DNA from: RGIG8497 sp045593265
Lineage (GTDB): Bacteria > Bacillota > Clostridia > RGIG6154
DNA length: 64,000 nucleotides
NCBI GenBank assembly: GCA_045593265.1
Contig: JAZNWH010000054.1
Coordinates: forward strand, 33,759-97,758
Direction of reading: 5' to 3'
Shown here: one piece after another, positions 17,336 to 25,233 of the stretch
How positions within the stretch are numbered: the first letter of the stretch is position 1
How the letters are laid out: every line of letters begins with the position of its first letter
Program-made: the position numbers and the translations under genes
The notes under the pieces: model-generated
The model's input: the letters and a program-made list of their open reading frames with translations, nothing else
The model's database searches: none
What the model was told of the DNA's origin: nothing

Positions 17336-18898
17336 TTATGGACAATTATATAGTCGTACCATCGTAGCGATTGCCTGTTCTACAGTGAAGTTTCCGTTTG
17401 GGTTAAATATTCTTTCTGATACACCATTCATAATATTCATTTCTTTCATACTTAAAACAGAGTTTGTCGCCCAATCCGAAATGGCATCTTCATCATCGTA
17501 TATTTTGACACTTGATTTTTTTATTGTTTTGTTTCCTAAAAACTCAGCAGTTCTGTAAAGAATAGTTGCCGCCTGTTCACGGGTTAAAAATTCATCAGGA
17601 GCAAAATTTCCATCACCTATACCAAAAATTATGCCTGCTCCTGATAAAAATTTAATTTTATCGTCATTGCAATCCGAAAAAGATACCGAATTGATTTTAT
17701 CAGTGAGTCTTCTTTCGTAAATTACGTTGTCAATGGCTGACCATTGACCCATTCTTGAATCACTTTCAGGAGAAAATTCAGTTGCTGTCAGTCTGTATAT
17801 TAAATCACAAAATTCTGCTCTTGTTATATTTTTTGTATACTTATTGTCTGTCAATTCATAAGGTAATAAATTACAAGCTGCAGCTTTCTGGATTTCAGGT
17901 TTTGCCCAACTGCTTGCCCCATCTGTAATCAATAAATTGCCTGTTGGTAAAATTTCTGCATCGTTCTTCGTGGCATCACGCAATGTATCAATGAAATTTT
18001 CAGATCTTTCATTAATATATTTATTTACCAGTTTGGTATCTGCTATGTGCAAAGCATTACGTCCGTTGCCTATATACGGCAAATACCATATATAATTTTT
18101 CTTTGTTTCTCCGTGGGATTGGCAGGGTTCTCCGTAAATACCAACCATAACACCACCATTAGGATACACGATAAACGTTTTATTTCTATCTTTTGTCCAA
18201 AGCTTTATATAATACTCATAAAAGCTACTGTCATGAGGAGCAATTACTCTGTCGTAGGGGGCAAAGTCCCAATATTTATCAAGCCATTCTTTTAAATCTT
18301 CAAACTCGATATCTGCACACTTTCCGTCATTTCTTACCATTACAGCATATGCAATATCTTCAATATCATTAAGTCCCAATACATTATGGAATGGTTGTCC
18401 TACAGGGAGAAAGCCTGTGCTGTCAAAATTTATGGAGATAGTATGATTATTTACATCCCAATTGTAACTGCCATATTTTGCAAGCTCATCACTTTGTACT
18501 AAAACCGTTCCGTCTTCAAGCTCATATACATTTGCAGGAATATCTGAATCAAGATAAACTTTTGCATCTGTTGTATAAACTTTTGTATTATTCTTGTAAT
18601 GCTCGGCAGTATAAGTAAATTCAGGTACAAATTCAGCTATCCCGTTTCTTCTCAGAATATAGTCTTTATATCCGTTGTCGTTATTATATAATACATCAAA
18701 GCCATAATATTCAAGATGCTCAACAGGTATATATACAAATTCGTTTGGCAGCTGTGCTGCACAAACAGAATTCCCGTTTATAAAAAGCATATTATCCTTA
18801 ACAACTGTTTCACCAACAAATTCACGTTCTGCCAATGCAGTCGTTGATAAAGAAAATATTATAATGATGGAAATAATAAGTGATATAAACTTTTTCAT
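17336..18898 (-). CDS. S-layer-homology (SLH) surface protein
   Basis: 520 aa. Signal peptide at 1-24 ending ALA. The N-terminal half has copper-amine-oxidase-like strands (NMLFINGNSV, FVYIPVEHLEYYGFDVLY). Three SLH repeats occupy the C-terminal third, marked by NITRAEFCDLIYRL, FLTREQAATILYRTAEFL and NFTVEQAIATMVRLYN, which bind pyruvylated wall polymers. No catalytic motif was recognised in the middle. ATG 18898 has GAGGAAG upstream. Anchored at the cell surface; function otherwise unknown. Confidence 0.82.
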   Translation of the reverse strand: MKKFISLIISIIIIFSLSTTALAEREFVGETVVKDNMLFINGNSVCAAQLPNEFVYIPVEHLEYYGFDVLYNNDNGYKDYILRRNGIAEFVPEFTYTAEHYKNNTKVYTTDAKVYLDSDIPANVYELEDGTVLVQSDELAKYGSYNWDVNNHTISINFDSTGFLPVGQPFHNVLGLNDIEDIAYAVMVRNDGKCADIEFEDLKEWLDKYWDFAPYDRVIAPHDSSFYEYYIKLWTKDRNKTFIVYPNGGVMVGIYGEPCQSHGETKKNYIWYLPYIGNGRNALHIADTKLVNKYINERSENFIDTLRDATKNDAEILPTGNLLITDGASSWAKPEIQKAAACNLLPYELTDNKYTKNITRAEFCDLIYRLTATEFSPESDSRMGQWSAIDNVIYERRLTDKINSVSFSDCNDDKIKFLSGAGIIFGIGDGNFAPDEFLTREQAATILYRTAEFLGNKTIKKSSVKIYDDEDAISDWATNSVLSMKEMNIMNGVSERIFNPNGNFTVEQAIATMVRLYNCP

Positions 18899-19064
18899 TT
18901 TATCTTCCTCTTTCACATAGCGCTTTTATCTTTGACGAAATCATTATGTCATAAGTGCAAACCGCAATCGGTTTGCTTCAAGTCGGTACAATAATTACAT
19001 AATTATTATATCATATCTGTTTTTTGCAGTCAACAAAGCTTGACATCAGAATTACAGCTTAATA

Positions 19065-19102
19065 AAAATCTGCCCCACTAAAAAGTGAGACAGACTCTTT
19101 TA
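19065..19102 (-). terminator. Terminator after AMP-ligase gene
   Basis: On the minus strand GTCTGTCTCACT / AGTGGGGCAGAT with a TTTTTATT run, 7-45 bp after the ligase stop codon. Confidence 0.8.
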
Positions 19103-19109
19103 ATAAACT

Positions 19110-21383
19110 TTATTTTTCTTTGGAATCATTCTGACGAATTTCTACTCTTCTTATTTTTCCGCTTATTGTCTTAGGAAGCTCTTCCACGAAATCAACTATT
19201 CTTGGATACTTATATGGAGCGGTGTGAGTTTTAACGTATGTCTGAATTTCCTTTTTCAGTTCCTCTGTACCTTCGGTTCCTTTTACAAGAACTATAGTAG
19301 CTTTAACAACCTGACCGCGAACAGGGTCGGGAGCAGCTGTGATTGCACATTCCAAAACGTATGGAAGCTCCATTATTACACTTTCTATTTCGAAAGGTCC
19401 GATTCTGTAGCCTGATGATTTGATTACATCATCAATTCTTCCTACATAGTTGAAGTAACCGTCTTCATCTTTGGTTGCCTGGTCGCCTGTGTGATAGTAA
19501 CCATCATACCAGGCTTCTTTGGTTTTTTCATCATCAAGATAGTAACCCAGGAAAAGACCGCAAGGTGTTTTTTTAGATGTTCTGATGCAGATTTCACCTG
19601 TTTCACCTGCTTTACATTCTTTTCCTTCACCGTTTAAAAGAACAACATCGTAAAGGGGACTTGGTTTACCCATTGAACCGATTTTCGGTACAGTTCCCAC
19701 AAGATTTGCAAGAACAAGAGTTGTTTCGGTCTGACCGAAGCCTTCCATAATTTTAAGACCTGTTGCTTTTTTGAACTGATTGAATACCTCAGGGTTCAAA
19801 GCTTCCCCTGCTGTTGTTGCATATTCTATTGATGTAAGGTCGTATTTTGATAAATCTTCCTTTATAAAGAAACGGTACATTGTAGGAGGTGCACAGAATG
19901 TTGTTATACCATATTTTGCAAACATAGGAAGAATTTCTTCCGATTTAAATCTGTCAAAGTCATAGGTAAATACTGCCGCTTCGCTAAGCCACTGACCGTA
20001 TAATTTACCCCATAAAGCTTTACCCCAGCCTGTATCTGAAATTGTAAAGTGAAGTCCGTCAGGGTTTACATTATGCCAATATTTTGCAGTGATATAATGT
20101 CCTAATGCATACTTATATGAATGGCTGGCGATTTTAGGATAGCCTGTTGTTCCTGATGTGAAGAACATAAGCATAGGGTCATTTCCGCAAGGTGAGTTTT
20201 CTGTTCTCTTATAAACATCGCTCTGAAGCGTAAGCTCACTGTTGAAGTCGTGCCAGGAGTCTCTCTTCTCGCCTACGGAAATCTTTATCATATCAGGGAA
20301 ATTCTTTGATGCAAGCTCTACCTGATTTGCAACATCTCCGTCAGATGTACAAACAATGGCTTTTACACCTGCTGCTTTGAAACGATAGTCAAAATCATGT
20401 TCAACAAGCTGATTTGTTGCAGGAATTACTATTGCACCGATTTTGTGAAGTGCTAAGATTGAGAACCAGAACTGATAATGTCTTTTCAAAACGAGCATTA
20501 CTCTGTCGCCTTTTTTGATACCTAAAGACTCAAAGTAGTTTGCAGTCATATTTGAATATTTTTTCATATCCCCAAAGGTGAACCTGTGTTCTGTTTTACG
20601 GTCGCTTGATACCCAAAGCATTGCAAGCTTATCAGGGTTTTTTTCTGCTATTCTGTCAACACAGTCGAAAGCAAAGTTGAATTTATCTTCATTTTTGAAT
20701 TTGATATCTGTAAGTACGCCTTTTTCGTCAGTCTTTGTTTTAATAAATCTGCTTGCAACAGCTGAATCGCTTGAATGAACAACTTCAGGCTCTACATCCA
20801 TTTCGGAAACAGGCTTTCCATCGGCAGTAGATTTTACAACAAAGGCATAGATTTCTGCATCCTTGCCACCTGTTGCAGAAATTGCATGAGGATATGAGCT
20901 GTTATAATAAATTGTGTCGCCTTCTTTTAAAATTTCAACACGGTCATTTATCTGGATGCGGATTTTGCCCTTTATAACAATATCCACTTCCTGACCTTCG
21001 TGAGAACTGAATACAGGCTCGTCATCAGGATTGTATGGAATTGTAACAAAGAACGGTTCAACAGCCTTACCCTTGAAACGGGGTGAAAGGTTGTTATAAA
21101 CGTGCCCTGAACGTTTTACAATAGCAGAGCCTTCGCCCTTTCTTGTAACTGTGTAAAGCGAAAGATTAGGACTGCTTCCTTCAAGAATGTCCTTCATTTC
21201 AACCTTGAATACATCAGCACACTTGTAAATGAAGTTAAAGTTAAAATCAACTTCACCCTTTTCGAGCTCTTTGTATTCGCTTTCTGTTACACCTGTGCGT
21301 TCTGCCATTTCTTTCTCGGACAGTGCCGCAATTTCACGAAGTGTTTTGATTCTTTCTGCTACTTCCTTTAACTGATAACTCAT
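19110..21383 (-). CDS. XRE-cupin-AMP-forming acyl-CoA synthetase fusion
   Basis: 757 aa. Residues 1-65 are a helix-turn-helix of the XRE type (IAALSEKEMAERTGVTESEYKELE); about 100-185 a cupin (HEGQEVDIVIKG, GDTIYYNSSYPHAISA); about 225-757 an ANL-type adenylating enzyme with FFTSGTTGYPK near 405, GFGQTET near 560, YHTGDQATKDEDGYF near 640 and the lysine motif PKTISGKIRR near 740. It should activate a carboxylic acid to acyl-CoA via acyl-AMP. The XRE-cupin head usually senses small ligands. A T-box leader lies upstream, unusual for this enzyme class, suggesting a role in amino-acid fermentation. Substrate not determined. Confidence 0.88.
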   Translation of the reverse strand: MSYQLKEVAERIKTLREIAALSEKEMAERTGVTESEYKELEKGEVDFNFNFIYKCADVFKVEMKDILEGSSPNLSLYTVTRKGEGSAIVKRSGHVYNNLSPRFKGKAVEPFFVTIPYNPDDEPVFSSHEGQEVDIVIKGKIRIQINDRVEILKEGDTIYYNSSYPHAISATGGKDAEIYAFVVKSTADGKPVSEMDVEPEVVHSSDSAVASRFIKTKTDEKGVLTDIKFKNEDKFNFAFDCVDRIAEKNPDKLAMLWVSSDRKTEHRFTFGDMKKYSNMTANYFESLGIKKGDRVMLVLKRHYQFWFSILALHKIGAIVIPATNQLVEHDFDYRFKAAGVKAIVCTSDGDVANQVELASKNFPDMIKISVGEKRDSWHDFNSELTLQSDVYKRTENSPCGNDPMLMFFTSGTTGYPKIASHSYKYALGHYITAKYWHNVNPDGLHFTISDTGWGKALWGKLYGQWLSEAAVFTYDFDRFKSEEILPMFAKYGITTFCAPPTMYRFFIKEDLSKYDLTSIEYATTAGEALNPEVFNQFKKATGLKIMEGFGQTETTLVLANLVGTVPKIGSMGKPSPLYDVVLLNGEGKECKAGETGEICIRTSKKTPCGLFLGYYLDDEKTKEAWYDGYYHTGDQATKDEDGYFNYVGRIDDVIKSSGYRIGPFEIESVIMELPYVLECAITAAPDPVRGQVVKATIVLVKGTEGTEELKKEIQTYVKTHTAPYKYPRIVDFVEELPKTISGKIRRVEIRQNDSKEK

Positions 21384-21406
21384 AAAATTTTACTCCTTTC
21401 AGGGAC

Positions 21407-21706
21407 GATTAAAAACAAAAATCGTCCCAAACAAATTTTTTGTTTGAGACGAATATTATATACTATATCCGCGGTACCACTCAAATTGCACAAAACTTGT
21501 GCCGCTTAGCAGGCTCCATCAAGCCCTCTGCCTTAACGATGCAGCTCTCGGAGAGGTTTACTTGCTTAAATCACTTTCAACCCTCGGCTCGGAAGTGATA
21601 AGTCATTGGAAAAACTTGTTATTGGCTCGCAGCAACCGCCAACTCTCTCAAAACGCCTTAATCCGACCGTCTTCGTCATAGCCTTTGTTTATTAAATTTT
21701 ACGATT
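21407..21706 (-). promoter_or_regulatory. T-box riboswitch leader
   Basis: On the minus strand, the GAGTGGTACCGCGG box (21469-21482) matches the T-box core that pairs with uncharged tRNA CCA ends. Downstream CGTCTC can pair with GAG to make the antiterminator or enter a terminator (CGTCTCAAAC / GTTTGGGACG plus T-run, 21418-21453). Stem I features AGAGAG, GGTTGCTGCGAGCC and CTTCCGAGCC are visible. The triplet ATC (21599-21597) followed by A sits where specifier codons usually lie, which would mean isoleucine; this is tentative. Confidence 0.88.
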
Positions 21707-21712
21707 GAGATA

Positions 21713-21741
21713 ATTATATATCAACTTTTTTCATTTGTCAA
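21713..21741 (-). promoter_or_regulatory. Promoter of the T-box transcript
   Basis: Minus strand TTGACA, 17 bp, TATAAT: a perfect consensus promoter about 10 bp before the leader. Confidence 0.88.
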
Positions 21742-21750
21742 GCATTTTTT

Positions 21751-22923
21751 TTATATTCTTGCAACGCCGGTATCTTTTGCAGCTTCAGCTACTGCTTCTG
21801 CAACAGCTTTTCCGACTCTCATATCAAATGCCTTTGGTATTATGTAATCAGCCTTTAGTTCGCTGTCTTGAATTAATTCAGCAATAGCAACCGATGCCGC
21901 CATTTTCATTTCATCATTTATGGTTGATGCACGAACTGATAATGCACCTTTGAATATTCCCGGGAAAGCCAGAACATTGTTAATCTGATTTTCAAAATCG
22001 CTTCTGCCTGTTCCCACAATGAAAGCCCCTGCTTTTTTTGCAAGGTCAGGCATAATTTCAGGGACAGGGTTAGCCATAGGAAATACAATTGACTTTTCGT
22101 TCATAGACTTAACCATTTCTTCCGAAACAATATTCGGCGCAGAAACCCCGATAAATACATCTGCTCCCTTTAAAGCATCGGAAAGTGTTCCCTTAAGCTT
22201 TTCGGGATTGGTTTTTTTCGCCATTTCCTTTTGAGCATCAGTAATTCTTTCATCACTTTCGTCTAAAATTCCGAAACGGTCGCACATAACAAGATTTTTA
22301 ACACCTAAATTCATTAGGTGAATACCTATTGCTGTACCTGCACTTCCTGCTCCGTTAATTACTACACGAACTTTTCCGATTTCCTTACCTGCAACCTTAA
22401 GAGCGTTAATGAGTGCTGATGCAACAACTATAGCTGTTCCGTGCTGGTCATCGTGAAAAACGGGAATGTCGCATAATTCTTTTAACTTTCTTTCAATTTC
22501 AAAGCAACGGGGAGCGGCAATATCTTCTAAATTTATACCACCGAAGCTTCCTGAAATATTGTATACTGTCTGTACAAACTCGTCAACATCTTTAGTCTTA
22601 ACGCAAAGAGGAAAAGCATCCACATCTGCAAATTCTTTGAAAAGAACGCATTTTCCTTCCATAACAGGCATACCTGCCTCAGGGCCGATATCTCCAAGCC
22701 CTAAAACTGCAGTTCCGTCAGTTATAACAGCAACAATATTGCTTCTTCTTGTTAATGTATAAGAACAATCAATATCCTTTTGAATTTCAAGACAGGGCTG
22801 AGCAACTCCCGGAGTATACGCAAGGGACAAATCCTCAGAATTTTCCACTTTCACACGGGATACAACCTCAATCTTTCCACCCCATTGTTTATGCTTTTCT
22901 AACGCCTTTTCTCCTATTGTCAT
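21751..22923 (-). CDS. NAD(P)-dependent malic enzyme
   Basis: 390 aa. Oxidatively decarboxylates malate to pyruvate. AYTPGVAQPCLEI (about 34-46) holds the conserved Tyr, LGDIGPEAGMPVMEGK near 76-91 the substrate region with catalytic Lys, FHDDQHGTAIV near 155 the metal-binding Asps, and INGAGSAGTAIG near 189 the nucleotide fold. The short 390-aa form is typical of Gram-positive malic enzymes without the C-terminal phosphotransacetylase-like domain. Cofactor preference cannot be read. Single gene, not part of the T-box transcript because it ends before that promoter. Confidence 0.93.
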   Translation of the reverse strand: MTIGEKALEKHKQWGGKIEVVSRVKVENSEDLSLAYTPGVAQPCLEIQKDIDCSYTLTRRSNIVAVITDGTAVLGLGDIGPEAGMPVMEGKCVLFKEFADVDAFPLCVKTKDVDEFVQTVYNISGSFGGINLEDIAAPRCFEIERKLKELCDIPVFHDDQHGTAIVVASALINALKVAGKEIGKVRVVINGAGSAGTAIGIHLMNLGVKNLVMCDRFGILDESDERITDAQKEMAKKTNPEKLKGTLSDALKGADVFIGVSAPNIVSEEMVKSMNEKSIVFPMANPVPEIMPDLAKKAGAFIVGTGRSDFENQINNVLAFPGIFKGALSVRASTINDEMKMAASVAIAELIQDSELKADYIIPKAFDMRVGKAVAEAVAEAAKDTGVARI

Positions 22924-22977
22924 AATTTTTGTCCTTTCTGATTATATTTTTTAGTTGTAAATTGTTTAATATCAGGT

Positions 22978-23238
22978 TCATTCTTCCTTTTTCAATGACT
23001 CTCCGCAATGGGGACAATAATCAAAATTACTTCCCCTGACATTTAAAAGAGAGTAATTGCAATGGGGACACCGATAAAACAAAAGAGCCTGAAACAATGC
23101 TGCCACAAACAAAATTGTTCCGATAGTCAAAAATATGCCCATTGTTTTTTCACTTTCAAAATGACTGCCGAGCAACATAATAACTATGCTGACAACAAAG
23201 CCTGTCAGCATCAGGATTCTGCTTTTACGAAAATCCAT
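22978..23238 (-). CDS. Zinc-ribbon membrane protein
   Basis: 86 aa. Two membrane segments (ILMLTGFVVSIVIMLLGSH and GIFLTIGTILFVAALFQALLF) followed by a zinc ribbon with CPHC (about 58-61) and CPHC (about 75-78). AAAGGAG precedes the ATG. Members of this loose group have no assigned function. Confidence 0.75.
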   Translation of the reverse strand: MDFRKSRILMLTGFVVSIVIMLLGSHFESEKTMGIFLTIGTILFVAALFQALLFYRCPHCNYSLLNVRGSNFDYCPHCGESLKKEE

Positions 23239-23310
23239 CCCGCCAGCTCCTTTTTCCCTTTATGTAAATATATTCTGAATTCTTATGAGACTAAAAATTC
23301 AAGTTATTTA

Positions 23311-23339
23311 TTGACTGTCATATAAATGTATGCTATAAT
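23311..23339 (+). promoter_or_regulatory. Promoter of the 23.3-kb RNA
   Basis: TTGACT, 17 bp, TATAAT, close to perfect, directly ahead of the paired RNA ends. Confidence 0.85.
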
Positions 23340-23344
23340 ACCCT

Positions 23345-23503
23345 TACCACACAAATTGAATATATTCTCGGGAAAGCATTTTTATTTTGCAAAAAAATGC
23401 ATTCTCTATTTTGCTTTCTTTGAGATTAGTAAAACGATTTGTGTGGTAACAAACAAGAGTTATGCATTTTTTGGTGCATCAACTTCTGTTGGTGCACTTT
23501 TTT
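23345..23503 (+). ncRNA. Candidate rod-like structured RNA
   Basis: TTACCACACAAAT (about 23344-23356) is perfectly complementary to ATTTGTGTGGTAA (about 23437-23449). Inner pairing is TCTC / GAGA, AAAGCA / TGCTTT and a GCATTTTT / AAAAATGC tip. A terminator GTGCATCAAC / GTTGGTGCAC with T6 follows at 23474-23503. Architecture is like the 13.5-kb RNA: strong promoter, closed rod, short 3' shoulder, terminator. A second 6S-like RNA is possible but unproven. Confidence 0.62.
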
Positions 23504-23548
23504 GATTTGCATACTTTATTTCAAAAGGTTGCCACACACTTTGACTAA

Positions 23549-23574
23549 ATCCGCCCATGTGGCAGATTTTTTCA
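23549..23574 (+). terminator. Terminator-like hairpin
   Basis: ATCCGCC / GGCAGAT stem with one mismatch and TTTTTT, just after the inverted copy of the GTGTGTRGCAACC motif (23519-23546). It may end read-through from the upstream RNA. Confidence 0.55.
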
Positions 23575-23644
23575 TTTAATAAAAGACTTGTAAACTTATT
23601 TTAACATAAAAAAGCTTATAAATCAATACAAGCCGGCATTAAAA

Positions 23645-23860
23645 ATGAATAAAAAAATACGGCACAACCATAAAGGAATATGCCGTTTCTCAAAAAAAGA
23701 GAAAAATAAGTATGAAAAAATGGTAAACTGACAACGACCATAGCCGTTGCGGTATTTAATATGCTCGAGGCATACTAAAACTAAATTTAAAACTGCAAAA
23801 TCTGTGTCTGTTAACATTTGCACGACTTCGCAAAGTTCATTTTAACATACAAGAAACGTA
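23645..23860 (-). ncRNA. Candidate non-coding RNA
   Basis: On the minus strand there are hairpins TATGC-CTC-GAGCATA, CAACGGCTATGGTCGTTG and a terminator ACGGCA..TGCCGT followed by ATTTTTTT (23648-23690). A 66-codon frame crosses it, but has no ribosome binding site and poor composition. The region from 23623 to 23915 otherwise holds no gene. A -35/-10 pair is not clear. Confidence 0.42.
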
Positions 23861-23916
23861 AGATATTTACACAAAAGGGCAAAATTTTTACACTTTTCGT
23901 TTTGAATTCTTATAAG

Positions 23917-23972
23917 AAAGAGGTGCTGATATATCCAAAAGATAGAAATATCAACACCTCTTTGTTTTTTTT
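23917..23972. terminator. Bidirectional terminator
   Basis: AAAGAGGTGCTGATAT / ATATCAACACCTCTTT, a 16-bp stem (one G-T) with TTTTTTTT to the right. It ends the minus-strand small-protein operon. Confidence 0.85.
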
Positions 23973-24252
23973 AGAAATATTCACTTAAAAGGAGAATTGC
24001 CAGAGCTATGATGGTGGGCATATCCTTTTTCTCCTCGGTAAGCATCAGTATTAAAATTACCACCAGCAAAATATCATCAGTTTTTAATCCTGAAAGAAAA
24101 GAATTGGCAGACTGAATATGAGCGGGTGAAGCATCTTTCGGGACATCTTGTGCTAAAGCATTGTCTTTCTCTGCTCCGAGAACAGGAAAATCTTCTGCTC
24201 TCGGCACAACTCCCGAAAAATTTTCATACTGTCTTTGATACTTTCTTTCCAA
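23971..24252 (-). CDS. Small membrane protein, unknown function
   Basis: 93 aa. A polar N-terminus with an NFSGVVPRAEDFPVLG segment, then two C-terminal hydrophobic stretches (DDILLVVILILMLT, MPTIIALAILLLSEYF). Third gene of a tight three-gene operon (2-bp gap). This layout of small helical proteins with a hydrophobic tail recalls uncharacterised Clostridia spore-associated proteins, but that is an impression from composition, not a domain match. Confidence 0.6.
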   Translation of the reverse strand: MERKYQRQYENFSGVVPRAEDFPVLGAEKDNALAQDVPKDASPAHIQSANSFLSGLKTDDILLVVILILMLTEEKKDMPTIIALAILLLSEYF

Positions 24253-24254
24253 AA

Positions 24255-24635
24255 TTAATCCTCCCTGAAAACATTTATTGCTTTACTTACCTTTACTGCA
24301 GTTATAAGCTTATTTGCATTTACTGCCCTGCCGGCACTTAAGTACGGTGAAAGAGCATTGATTAAATTAATACTTGGATCCCGGGCATTGTTAAATGCAT
24401 CGTAAGCTTTTTTCATTTTAGTCATAGCCTGCAGACTTTGTTCATTGTTTGATAAAAGATTTGCCAGAAAGCTTATGTCAGGCACTTGCACATCTGTTTT
24501 TTGAGGTATAGCTTCTGGAGATTCTTCCTTTGACGCTTCTTTGTTAATTCCAAGCATATCAGATACGCCCTTTAAAGCATCTGAGTTTCCCAAAAGACCT
24601 GAAAGCATCTGGAGTGTATCCTGATTCATTTTCAA
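24255..24635 (-). CDS. Small helical protein, unknown function
   Basis: 126 aa. Mostly helical: MNQDTLQMLSGLLGN, DALKGVSDMLGI, LLSNNEQSLQAMTKMKKAYDAF, INALSPYLSAGRAVNA. An acidic linker (KEASKEESPEAIPQ) splits it. Overlaps the upstream gene by 4 bp (ATGA). No recognised domain. Confidence 0.6.
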   Translation of the reverse strand: MKMNQDTLQMLSGLLGNSDALKGVSDMLGINKEASKEESPEAIPQKTDVQVPDISFLANLLSNNEQSLQAMTKMKKAYDAFNNARDPSINLINALSPYLSAGRAVNANKLITAVKVSKAINVFRED

Positions 24636-24877
24636 CCCTCCTTGGGCAGCTTGCTTAAGTCAAGCCCTTTTAGTATCTCCTGCGGACTTTTTCCCAAAGC
24701 AGCCTTTAGTTTGTTCTCATCTAAGCTTGCGCCTTTGGCATTTTCGAGCAGCTTTTTTATATCATCCTTGCTCATGTTTTCAAGCTGTGCTTTTAATTGC
24801 ATTCCTTCACGGGTATTCATAAAATTTTTGATTTTACCAACGGTTTCATCATCAATCTCTCTTCCGAGAAAATTCAC
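24632..24877 (-). CDS. Small helical protein, unknown function
   Basis: 81 aa, GTG start at 24877 set by GAGGTGG 8 nt upstream. Predicted all-helical (IDDETVGKIKNFMNTREG, AQLENMSKDDIKKLLENAKG, LKAALGKSPQEILKGL). First gene of the three-gene operon that ends at 23971. No recognised domain; conservation of gene order would be the best guide. Confidence 0.6.
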   Translation of the reverse strand: MNFLGREIDDETVGKIKNFMNTREGMQLKAQLENMSKDDIKKLLENAKGASLDENKLKAALGKSPQEILKGLDLSKLPKEG

Positions 24878-24914
24878 GCCGTTTCCACCTCACTTAGCTT
24901 TTTTCTGTCGGTGC

Positions 24915-24948
24915 TTTCGGCACCATACTTATAAATATGGTGCCGAAA
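24915..24948. terminator. Strong hairpin after the 33-aa gene
   Basis: TTTCGGCACCATA / TATGGTGCCGAAA, a 13-bp perfect stem 12 bp downstream of the small gene on the minus strand. No U-run on either strand, so an mRNA-stabilising role is also possible. Confidence 0.55.
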
Positions 24949-24959
24949 TTAATATTATG

Positions 24960-25061
24960 TCAATAAACGAATAAAATAAGGAAAACAATAATGAAAAACA
25001 AAATATTGGTGTTACAGCTGTTGTTATTATCACAGCTTTTTTCGCAACCGCATTTGAGCAT
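24960..25061 (-). CDS. Cys-rich small membrane peptide (33 aa)
   Basis: Start ATG 25061 behind a perfect AAGGAGG (8 nt spacing). The protein begins MLKCGCEKSCDNNNSC and ends in a hydrophobic segment ILFFIIVFLILFVY directly before TGA. Four Cys before one membrane helix recalls the very short YjcZ-like spore peptides of Bacilli and Clostridia, without a sequence match. Too short for usual gene finders. The ribosome binding site and sharp N/C composition make it credible. Confidence 0.6.
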   Translation of the reverse strand: MLKCGCEKSCDNNNSCNTNILFFIIVFLILFVY

Positions 25062-25091
25062 ATTTTCTACCTCCTTGATGTAGTGGGACCT

Positions 25092-25145
25092 TTAAGCAGT
25101 TGCGTTAGTACCAAAACGGGGTCGGATACTAACGCAACTGCTTAA
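25092..25145. repeat. Long perfect inverted repeat
   Basis: TTAAGCAGTTGCGTTAGTA (25092-25110) and its exact complement (25127-25145), loop 16 nt, extended by GGAC / GTCC after a 2-nt bulge. No U-run. Possible MITE end, operator or processed RNA hairpin. Confidence 0.7.
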
Positions 25146-25188
25146 TAGTCCTGCTTTATACTATGCCATTTTTATGTAATTGTTACAG

Positions 25189-25217
25189 TTGACTATAGTT
25201 GTAAATTATGATAAACT
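25189..25217 (+). promoter_or_regulatory. Promoter of the phosphodiesterase gene
   Basis: TTGACT, 17 bp, TAAACT. It lies upstream of the TTG start at 25234 and inside the longer frame from 25180, supporting the shorter protein. Confidence 0.65.
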
Positions 25218-25233
25218 AATAAAGGTGATTTTT

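Noticed and set aside
23623..23823. 66-codon minus-strand frame
   Set aside because: No ribosome binding site and odd composition; covers hairpins and a terminator, better read as RNA.
25180..25233. Longer phosphodiesterase start
   Set aside because: Lies upstream of and across the promoter; the TTG at 25234 has a ribosome binding site and matches family starts.
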